Assembly (NCBI GenBank): GCA_964472565.1
Contig: CAYYNB010000083.1
Location: forward strand, 1 to 24,851
Direction of reading: 5' to 3'
DNA from: DATAMF01 sp964472565
Lineage (GTDB): Bacteria > Chloroflexota > Anaerolineae > Aggregatilineales > Aggregatilineaceae
DNA length: 24,851 nt
Shown: piece by piece, positions 15,327 to 21,465 of the stretch
Position numbering within the stretch: the first letter of the stretch is position 1
Layout: each line of letters starts with the position of its first letter
The notes under the pieces: model-generated
Told to the model about the DNA's origin: nothing
The model's database searches: none
What the model saw: the letters and a program-made list of their open reading frames with translations, nothing else
Made by a program: the position numbers and the translations under genes

Positions 15327-16295
15327 TTAATAGTAGAGGTCGGTTGCCGCTTCATCGGCTGCATCACGGGCATCCTGTTCAATCACCTGGTTTTTATAAC
15401 GCTCGAACTCTTCCTGGGTGGCATTGGGGGGCGGGCTGTAGTAGGACGATTGGTTCTTGCGCCAGGCATCGACCACCTCATCCGGAACATAGTTTACCGC
15501 GTCATCTGCGGCGCGTCTTTGCAGGACGTGGCGGCTTTCATGCACCGTCGTTTTAAAGGCCTCCCGCGGGTCATCACTTTTTAGAATGTCATCATCGAGG
15601 AGAATACGGCTGCCGTTGGTCTGGCCGCGCAGCCCTTTTTGGACCTGATTGATGTCTTTGACATCGTACTCGGCAGGATTGAACCCGTAGGCTTCGGCAT
15701 AGGTTGCGTGGACCTGGCGCATCACCGCTTCGCGTTCTTCCATTGAGAGATCCACCCAGACTTCCGGCTTCAGGCCCTCAAGATCGGCCAGCATATCGTA
15801 GGCTAACCGTTCGCGCAGTTCAAAAATGCGCGCCTGCGTTTCGGCCTGCATCCGCTGGTAATCATCCAGCGTGCCGGCCATCAGATTTTTCCAATAATTG
15901 AGGCCCGATAACTCGGAATTGATGTGATCTAAAAGCTGCTCATTATCCGCGATCATCCCCAGGAGGGCCGCTTCGTGATCGGCATGATCGCGCCAGCCAA
16001 TGTCAAAGATGAGGGCACACTCGCGGTCTACCTCGCGGAACTTTTCTGCGCCGGTTTGCAGATCGTGGCCGGATTCGTTGACTTCATCGGCCACTGTGCG
16101 CAACTGCTGGTCGATCCAGGCGGCGCGGGTTTCGATCTCGGCGCGAAAACCGGCCTCGAAGCCCGCATTCAACAGGGAATTGAGCGTTCGCCGGAGATAA
16201 TCCAGGCCGTCATAGAGCACCCCCGCTTCCTGGGTTAACTGCTGGGCGGTTTGCTCAGCCTGGGAAAATATGATTCTCACAACGTCATCGGTCAT
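15327..16295 (-). CDS. Toxin-like protein: helical leader plus HExxH domain
   Basis: The 322-residue protein has no signal peptide. About 1-175 is almost entirely helical and rich in Ala, Gln and Glu, like the WXG100/LXG leaders of type VII-secreted proteins, though a strict WxG turn is not seen (LNYWKNLMAG near 131-140 is nearest). The C-terminal part (about 180-322) has a zincin motif, H252-E-S-R-H256 followed by VLQ, then VVDAWRKNQSSYYSPPPN, RYKNQVIEQDARDAADEAA and a C-terminal YY. The HE-xx-H-xx-Q, then W-N-Y and Y-NQ-E-DA, pattern resembles C-terminal domains of polymorphic toxins; E306 or D308 could be a third metal ligand. ATG 16295 has GGGGGA 8 nt upstream and a near-consensus promoter. 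Toxin role is inference; a housekeeping metallopeptidase is the alternative. Confidence 0.7.
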   Translation of the reverse strand: MTDDVVRIIFSQAEQTAQQLTQEAGVLYDGLDYLRRTLNSLLNAGFEAGFRAEIETRAAWIDQQLRTVADEVNESGHDLQTGAEKFREVDRECALIFDIGWRDHADHEAALLGMIADNEQLLDHINSELSGLNYWKNLMAGTLDDYQRMQAETQARIFELRERLAYDMLADLEGLKPEVWVDLSMEEREAVMRQVHATYAEAYGFNPAEYDVKDINQVQKGLRGQTNGSRILLDDDILKSDDPREAFKTTVHESRHVLQRRAADDAVNYVPDEVVDAWRKNQSSYYSPPPNATQEEFERYKNQVIEQDARDAADEAATDLYY

Positions 16296-16334
16296 GGGCT
16301 TGATCCCCCTGAAAAGTTGTCCATTTCATTAAGG

Positions 16335-16364
16335 ATTATAGGCCGAGACAATCCTTCGGGTCAA
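16335..16364 (-). promoter_or_regulatory. Sigma-70 promoter for the HExxH/DUF4919 unit
   Basis: On the minus strand, TTGACC (16364-16359, 5 of 6) is followed after 18 bp by a perfect TATAAT (16340-16335). It lies 40 nt before the ATG at 16295. Confidence 0.7.
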
Positions 16365-16383
16365 TTGTGATGGGGGACGGCGA

Positions 16384-16412
16384 TTCGCCAGAATGCATTC
16401 ACCTGCTATAAT
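16384..16412 (+). promoter_or_regulatory. Extended -10 promoter for tgt
   Basis: TGCTATAAT at 16404-16412 is a perfect extended -10 element. The -35 position 17 bp upstream (TTCGCC, 16384-16389) is weak, as is usual for extended -10 promoters. The start codon of tgt is 46 nt downstream. Confidence 0.65.
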
Positions 16413-16457
16413 TGCCAACAATTTGGTTGATTCATTAACCCTTACAAGCGAATAAGT

Positions 16458-17603
16458 ATGTTTGAGTTCTCACTTGAAGCGCAAGACGGACAAGCACGGG
16501 CTGGTGTGCTCCAAACGCCGCATGGCCCCTTACCGACCCCCGTTTTTGCGCCCGTCGGCACCCAGGCCAGCGTCAAAGCGATTGAACCGCGCGAACTGAT
16601 CGAACTTGGATCTACGCTGGTGCTGGCTAATACGTATCACCTGTACCTGCGCCCCGGCGATGCTCTGGTTGCGGAGTTCGGCGGGATTCATCGATTCATG
16701 GCGTGGGATGGGCCGATGCTGACGGATTCGGGTGGGTTCCAGGTGTTTAGTCTGAACGAACTACGCAAGATCGATGAAGACGGGGTGACGTTCCGCAGCC
16801 ATATCGACGGATCGACACACCGCTTTACTCCTGAATTCTCCATCCGTATCCAGCACAACCTGGGGGCGGATATTATCATGGCGTTTGACGAGTGCGCGGT
16901 CCCGGATGATCGCGCGGCGGTGGTTCCGGCGCTCAACCGGACGCACCGCTGGCTGGCGCGTTGTGTCGAGGAACATGCCCGCAGCGGGGATTCGGCGCGG
17001 CAGGCGTTGTTCGGCATTGTGCAGGGGGGGATATACCCCGACCTGCGCGAAGAGTCGGCGCGCGCGGTGTGTGCTTTTGATTTGCCCGGCTACGCGGTTG
17101 GGGGGCTGGCCGTGGGCGAAACGAAAGAACAGATGCATGCCACACTCGACTACACCACGCCACTGCTGCCCGCCGATAAACCCCGGTATCTGATGGGGGT
17201 CGGCAGCCCCGAAGACCTGATCAATGGCGTCATGCGCGGCATCGACATTTTTGACTGTGTGCTGCCGACGCGTGTGGCCCGGCATGGGGCCGCACTGACG
17301 CGGCGGGGTCGGATCAATATGCATAATCAACAATATGCGGCAGACCACGACCCGATCGAAGCGGGCTGCACGTGTTACACGTGCCGTACGTTTTCGCGCG
17401 CGTATATCCGCCATCTGATCAAAGCCTCTGAAATCCTTGCTCACCAACTGCTAAGTATTCATAATCTGCATGTTCTGCTCACGTTGATTCGTGAGATGCG
17501 CACCGCAATTTTAAGCGGAACCTTTGCGAGTTATGCGGCTGATTTTCTGGCGAATTATCAACCCGTGATTGGAGCGCCCAAAAAAGCACGAGCCGCTCGC
17601 TAG
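16458..17603 (+). CDS. tgt: tRNA-guanine transglycosylase (Tgt)
   Basis: Swaps guanine for preQ1 at wobble position 34 of tRNAs with GUN anticodons, a step of queuosine synthesis in the cytoplasm. The 381-residue length is normal for the family. Seen: D90 in LTDSGGFQVFSL, GGLAVGE in the substrate pocket, the nucleophile D266 in GIDIFDCVLPTRVARHG, and a zinc site of C304, C306, C309 (CTCYTC) and H335. The ATG at 16458 fits the conserved N terminus (FEFSLEAQDGQARAG); its ribosome site is weak. No other queuosine gene is in the window. uppP follows 44 nt later and may share the transcript. Confidence 0.97.
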   Translation: MFEFSLEAQDGQARAGVLQTPHGPLPTPVFAPVGTQASVKAIEPRELIELGSTLVLANTYHLYLRPGDALVAEFGGIHRFMAWDGPMLTDSGGFQVFSLNELRKIDEDGVTFRSHIDGSTHRFTPEFSIRIQHNLGADIIMAFDECAVPDDRAAVVPALNRTHRWLARCVEEHARSGDSARQALFGIVQGGIYPDLREESARAVCAFDLPGYAVGGLAVGETKEQMHATLDYTTPLLPADKPRYLMGVGSPEDLINGVMRGIDIFDCVLPTRVARHGAALTRRGRINMHNQQYAADHDPIEAGCTCYTCRTFSRAYIRHLIKASEILAHQLLSIHNLHVLLTLIREMRTAILSGTFASYAADFLANYQPVIGAPKKARAAR

Positions 17604-17647
17604 TTGGTTAGCGCATTTACAGCTTAGCACACCGAAAGGGTCTCATC

Positions 17648-18478
17648 GTGGAACTCATAAAAGCCCTGATTTTGGGCATTCTGCAAGGTGCCACTGAATT
17701 TTTGCCGATCTCAAGCTCCGGCCATTTGGTGCTGGTGCCCTGGTTGTTGGAATGGGAAGAATCACCGCTGTATTTTGATGTGATGCTTCACATGGGCACG
17801 CTGTTGGCCGTTTTTATTTACTTCTGGCGCGACTGGCTGGCGCTGGCGCGTGCCGGACTGAATATGCTGAAAACCCGTTCGTTGCAAGACCCGAATGCAC
17901 GTCTTTTGTTATGGCTCGTCGTCGGCAGCATCCCCGCCGCGCTCGCTGGTGCGCTCTTGAACGACTTTTTTGAATCGCGCTTTATGGATGCGCCGATGGT
18001 TGCTGTGGAACTGATGATCACCGGGGCGATCCTGGTCTGGGCGGAACGGTATGCCCGGCGGCAACCGGCAGTGGATGACGATTCCATGCATCATGTTGGC
18101 TTCCTCAATGCTTTTATTATTGGCGTTGCCCAGGCAATCGCCATTCTGCCCGGCATTTCCCGGTCAGGGACGACTATCGCGGCAGGGATGTGGCGCGGTT
18201 TACCGCGTTCGGTTTCGGCCCGGTTCAGCTTTTTGCTCTCCACGCCCGTTATTTTTGGGGCGGGATTCTTCGAGATCGCCAAGCTGGTGATCAATGATGA
18301 ACCGATGGGGGACAATATGCTGCTGCCGATGATGGTCGGCATGATCGCATCCGGCGTTGTAGGATACCTGTGCATCTGGTATTTGATCCGCCTGTTGCAG
18401 CGGCGGAGTCTGTACGGGTTTGCGGCTTACTGCGCAGTCTTTGGCATGCTCTGTCTGCTGGTCGCCCTCTTGCGTTGA
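17648..18478 (+). CDS. uppP: Undecaprenyl-diphosphatase (UppP/BacA)
   Basis: An integral membrane phosphatase that turns undecaprenyl diphosphate into the monophosphate, returning the lipid carrier used for peptidoglycan and wall polymers; extra copies give bacitracin resistance. The 276-residue length fits. The two signatures are present: ILQGATEFLPISSSGHL with Q13 and E17, and PGISRSGTTI with R172. There are about eight hydrophobic helices. GTG 17648 has AAAGGG 7 nt upstream and gives the conserved MELIKALILG start. It is followed 10 nt later by a PstS-like lipoprotein gene, so the two are probably cotranscribed. Confidence 0.96.
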   Translation: MELIKALILGILQGATEFLPISSSGHLVLVPWLLEWEESPLYFDVMLHMGTLLAVFIYFWRDWLALARAGLNMLKTRSLQDPNARLLLWLVVGSIPAALAGALLNDFFESRFMDAPMVAVELMITGAILVWAERYARRQPAVDDDSMHHVGFLNAFIIGVAQAIAILPGISRSGTTIAAGMWRGLPRSVSARFSFLLSTPVIFGAGFFEIAKLVINDEPMGDNMLLPMMVGMIASGVVGYLCIWYLIRLLQRRSLYGFAAYCAVFGMLCLLVALLR

Positions 18479-18488
18479 GAGCGTGAGG

Positions 18489-19313
18489 ATGAAGCGGGCC
18501 AAACAGACGATAGTTATCTTGGGTTTGGCGCTGGCAAGTTGTCGGGGGCCGACGTATACACCAACCGCAACGCCCGAAGTGTTGAGCGTGCGGATGTTGG
18601 CGTCTGGTTCGGCTTATCCGCTGCTGCAAGAATTGGCGGAAGGATATGAGCAGCCCGGCATTTTGTTCACAGTCCACAGCATCAGTACCAGTTGGGATAA
18701 GCTGATGGCTCAACTGGCGGCGGGTGAGTATGCGCTGACCAGCTATTATCCAGCGGATGAAGCGTTGTGGGTGGCCCCGATTGGGCAGGATGGACTGGCG
18801 ATTATTGTCCACCCGTCTAACCGGGTGCCCGCGCTCAGCCTGGATGATCTGCGGTTGATCTTTCAGGGGCGGACGGTGAACTGGCGGGTCGTTGGCGGGC
18901 CGGACATCCCGATTCAAGTGATCAGCCGTGAAGAAACGGCGGATGCGCGCCTGTTGTTTGATGAACGGGTGATGGCGGGGCGGGGCACGACTCTGGCGGC
19001 GCAGTTGGTGCTGTCGGGGGAGCGGATGTTAGAGACGGTGGCGAGCACGCCCGGCGCGGTGGGGTATATCAGCCTGGGGCAGATCAGTTCGCAGGTGCGC
19101 GCGGTGCCGCTGATGTGGGAAGCGGGGCAGGACGCGGTGGCCCCGAACGCGGATACCCTGCGCGCCCAAGTGTATCCATTGTCGAACCCGGTGGTGATCG
19201 TCGGGCGGCAAGCCCCGGCCGCGGACAGCGTGTATTGGCGGTGGTTTGGATGGATGCAAAGCGCCGAGGGCCAGCAGATTGTGGCGCGGCATTATATCCC
19301 TCTGGCAAACTAA
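18489..19313 (+). CDS. PstS-like phosphate-binding lipoprotein (no ABC partner)
   Basis: A 274-residue lipoprotein: the signal ends in LASC with lipidated C18, followed by a Thr/Pro spacer (GPTYTPTATPE). The fold is the PstS-type two-lobe binding protein: VRMLASGSAYPLLQELAEGY, GLAIIVHPSN, LSLDDLRLIFQGRTVNWRVV, DIPIQVISREETADARLLF and TPGAVGYISLG. The phosphate-binding Ser/Thr set is not all obvious, so the ligand may differ. ATG 18489 is chosen over longer frames because it starts the signal peptide and has GAGAG 7 nt upstream. It is shorter than usual PstS (about 320-370). No pstC, pstA or pstB follows, so it may serve as an extracellular sensor partner rather than a transporter part. Confidence 0.85.
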   Translation: MKRAKQTIVILGLALASCRGPTYTPTATPEVLSVRMLASGSAYPLLQELAEGYEQPGILFTVHSISTSWDKLMAQLAAGEYALTSYYPADEALWVAPIGQDGLAIIVHPSNRVPALSLDDLRLIFQGRTVNWRVVGGPDIPIQVISREETADARLLFDERVMAGRGTTLAAQLVLSGERMLETVASTPGAVGYISLGQISSQVRAVPLMWEAGQDAVAPNADTLRAQVYPLSNPVVIVGRQAPAADSVYWRWFGWMQSAEGQQIVARHYIPLAN

Positions 19314-19350
19314 ACGAAGCATTGGGTTATAAATCTGTCAGAAATTGATC

Positions 19351-19378
19351 TGCACAGACCGCGAAGTTGGACTATAAT
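19351..19378 (+). promoter_or_regulatory. Promoter for the SH3b-repeat gene
   Basis: A perfect TATAAT (19373-19378) has TGCACA (19351-19356, 4 of 6) 16 bp upstream. The leader to the ATG at 19457 is about 70 nt, and GGAG (19447-19450) is its ribosome site. Confidence 0.55.
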
Positions 19379-19456
19379 AGGGCGTGTCGCAGCAGTAGTG
19401 TTGTCCTGTCGCCTGTTTTTGGGGCGCTTATTTTACCAACTAGATTGGAGACGCTC

Positions 19457-20647
19457 ATGAAGAATCGCATCATAGTTTTACTGATCGTCCTTACACTCTC
19501 ACTGGTGAGCGGTCTGGGGCTGACCGCCGCGCAGGAAAGTGCCACACTGAAAGCTATTGCGCTGACTGCTACTCCCCTGCTGTCTGCTCCTGCCGCTGAT
19601 GCTGAACCGGTTCTGGGTGAAGATGGTGCCACCCCGGTTGAAGTCGCAGCGAATGAAGTGGTTGTCGTTCTGGGTACCGATGGCACGATGGCTTTCCTGG
19701 AAGTCGAAGCGGCGGGCGGTACGGGCTATGTTCCGGCGGAAAATTTTGTCGTGTTCAGCCCCGCAGCACTCGCTTCCAAAGCGCTCGTCACGAGCAGCGA
19801 AGATAACCCCAAAGCGGTTTTTGCCGCGCCTGATCTGGCGTCGGAATACCTGGGCGCAGTGCCCGCTGGTTCAGTTGTGACCGTTCTGGGATCGACGGAT
19901 GAATTTCTCTATGTCGCCGGCGCGGATGGCCTGGCGGGATGGACCGTTGGCTCGGCCTACGAACCATTGGCCGCCGACGCGTACCTGGCGACTGTGGCGT
20001 TGAACAGCAATCCTGAACTGGGCATTTTTGCCGAAGCGAATGTAACTTCGGACATCGTGACCAGCGTGGCGAATGGTGCTTGGCTGTATGTCACCGGTCC
20101 CGCTGAGGGCCAGCTTTCGCCGATTCTGACACAGGACGGTCTGACGGGTTATGCCGTGACCAGCGACCTGTCCCCGCTGCCGATGGTGATGGTCGAAACA
20201 TCGGTCAGCCAGGCGCAGGTCGGTATCTATGTTGAACCGAACCAGACGGCTGACCTTCTGGGCACGCTGGGCAACGGCGAAGTGCTGTACTATGTGGAAG
20301 CCGTCGATGATTATTGGACGCACATCTATTCGCCGGTTCTCGGTGATGGGTATGCGCTCAATGTCAACCTCGGCACACCGTTCGCTATCGCCACCGTTGA
20401 AGTGGATGGGTCCAATGTTCGCACGTGCGATAATTCCGACACCTGCGACGTGATCACCCAACTGAACGCCGGTGACAAAGTGATCGTGACGGGCATCAAC
20501 GCGGCGGGTGACTGGGTCGCCGTCACGGTTCCGTTCGATCAGATTCTCTATCCCTATCGCGGCGTCAATGGCTGGATGGCGAACTTCCTGTTCGAGTCGG
20601 CGCCGGGCGAACTGAGCTTCGATCCGTCCGTGCTGGCAGCTCAGTAA
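19457..20647 (+). CDS. Secreted protein with five SH3b-like repeats
   Basis: The 396-residue protein has a Sec signal peptide (NRIIVLLIVLTLSLVSGLGL, cleavage near TAAQ). The mature part is five diverged bacterial-SH3 repeats at about 35-100, 110-170, 177-242, 248-308 and 313-380. Each has the pattern ATV-(N)VR/IxxxP-xxTSxxLGxLxxGexVxVxGxxxDxxWxxVxxxxGxxGWV. The last is closest to consensus (VEVDGSNVRTC to NGWMANFLF) and has two cysteines (C324, C330) that could form a disulfide. There is no catalytic domain, so it probably binds wall peptides or polymers, or is a scaffold. ATG 19457 is chosen because GGAG lies 6 nt upstream and the signal peptide starts there; an upstream in-frame ATG at 19367 precedes the promoter's -10 and is unlikely. 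Confidence 0.87.
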   Translation: MKNRIIVLLIVLTLSLVSGLGLTAAQESATLKAIALTATPLLSAPAADAEPVLGEDGATPVEVAANEVVVVLGTDGTMAFLEVEAAGGTGYVPAENFVVFSPAALASKALVTSSEDNPKAVFAAPDLASEYLGAVPAGSVVTVLGSTDEFLYVAGADGLAGWTVGSAYEPLAADAYLATVALNSNPELGIFAEANVTSDIVTSVANGAWLYVTGPAEGQLSPILTQDGLTGYAVTSDLSPLPMVMVETSVSQAQVGIYVEPNQTADLLGTLGNGEVLYYVEAVDDYWTHIYSPVLGDGYALNVNLGTPFAIATVEVDGSNVRTCDNSDTCDVITQLNAGDKVIVTGINAAGDWVAVTVPFDQILYPYRGVNGWMANFLFESAPGELSFDPSVLAAQ

Positions 20648-20665
20648 TTTCATTCTACAAATGGG

Positions 20666-20687
20666 GGGGCGAGACGATTCTCGCCCC
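20666..20687. repeat. 22-bp palindrome, copy C, at a gene start
   Basis: Arms GGGGCGAGA (20666-20674) and TCTCGCCCC (20679-20687) enclose CGAT and are followed by AACATG. Length and outer bases match copies at 1637 and 7874 with different, complementary inner bases. It ends 3 nt before the probable ATG at 20691, where a ribosome site would normally be. Confidence 0.75.
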
Positions 20688-20690
20688 AAC

Positions 20691-21416
20691 ATGATGCTGA
20701 TCCGCCTCGTTGGTTTACTGCTTCTCCTCATTCCTCATTTTCCGGCTGATGTGACACGCCCGACTCAAGTGGCTCAACTGGGGGCGGTACCGATCCTGGA
20801 ACTGATCGTGGATACGCCGCTGGTGCTGAACCCGAACAGCGATCCGGCGGATGCCGACTGGCCGGACATGGGCCTGCTGGTGACATCTGAGCTGACGGCG
20901 GCGGCTTACCCGGCATGGATCGCGGCGGCGGAACAGGCGGGGGTTCCGGTTTTTCGGATTCCGGCGATTCATGACCTGGAAACGTGGCGCACGACGGTGC
21001 TCAGCCTGGGGCAGGCGGCGGGGCAGGATGCCCGCGCGCAGCACCTGATGCAACGATTGGAGCGCCGGATCAGCGTGGCACAGGTCCGGGCACAGCGGCT
21101 GGTTGAACCGGTGCGCGTGTTGGTGATCACGCCGGAAGCCTACACGTTCGGGCGGGATACGCTGATTACGGAGCTGATCGAACTGGCGGGCGGCATGAAT
21201 GTCGCGGTGGGATTTGAGGATTACCGCCAGATCAATGATGAGATCGTTCGCGATCTGGCCCCCGATGTGATTCTGCTGTCGCCGGGGTGGGGCGCGGCGG
21301 GTAATTTTGCTGCGCCTGACGATGTGCGTGTGATACGTCTCCCGTTTCATCCAACGCTGCCGCGTGATCCCGGTGCGGCGCTGTTGTGGTTGTCGCTTGT
21401 CTTCCCGACGAATTAA
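20691..21416 (+). CDS. BtuF/FepB-like periplasmic binding protein (short, orphan)
   Basis: A 241-residue exported protein (hydrophobic start IRLVGLLLLLIPHFPA) with the class III binding-protein pattern used for cobalamin, haem or siderophores: LLVTSELTAAAYPAW, GVPVFRIPAIHDLETW, RVLVITPEAYTFGRDTLITELIELAGG and EIVRDLAPDVILLSPGW. The usual first strand block (RIVSLxPSxTE) is missing or degraded, making it shorter than the family's 270-300. No permease or ATPase gene is adjacent. Start: ATG 20691 (or 20694) gives a normal signal peptide; ATG 20661 would put palindrome-coded residues in front. Neither has a clear ribosome site because the palindrome fills that space. It is directly upstream of a Cache-domain kinase and might present a ligand to it; that is inference. 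Confidence 0.78.
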   Translation: MMLIRLVGLLLLLIPHFPADVTRPTQVAQLGAVPILELIVDTPLVLNPNSDPADADWPDMGLLVTSELTAAAYPAWIAAAEQAGVPVFRIPAIHDLETWRTTVLSLGQAAGQDARAQHLMQRLERRISVAQVRAQRLVEPVRVLVITPEAYTFGRDTLITELIELAGGMNVAVGFEDYRQINDEIVRDLAPDVILLSPGWGAAGNFAAPDDVRVIRLPFHPTLPRDPGAALLWLSLVFPTN

Positions 21417-21422
21417 ACTTTA

Positions 21423-21465
21423 ATCACAACGACTACCGATTTTAAAGATAAGGGCAAGTTGTGAT
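21423..21465 (+). promoter_or_regulatory. Inverted repeat around the ribosome site of the Cache kinase
   Basis: Perfect 8-bp arms ATCACAAC (21423-21430) and GTTGTGAT (21458-21465) enclose 27 nt that include AAGGG (21450-21454). The second arm touches the ATG at 21466. It could be a protein-binding operator or an RNA hairpin limiting translation. Confidence 0.4.

Noticed and set aside
20661..20690. ATG at 20661 as the start of the binding protein
   Set aside because: The added residues come from the palindrome and disturb the signal peptide; ATG 20691 fits better, though the ribosome site is unclear for both.
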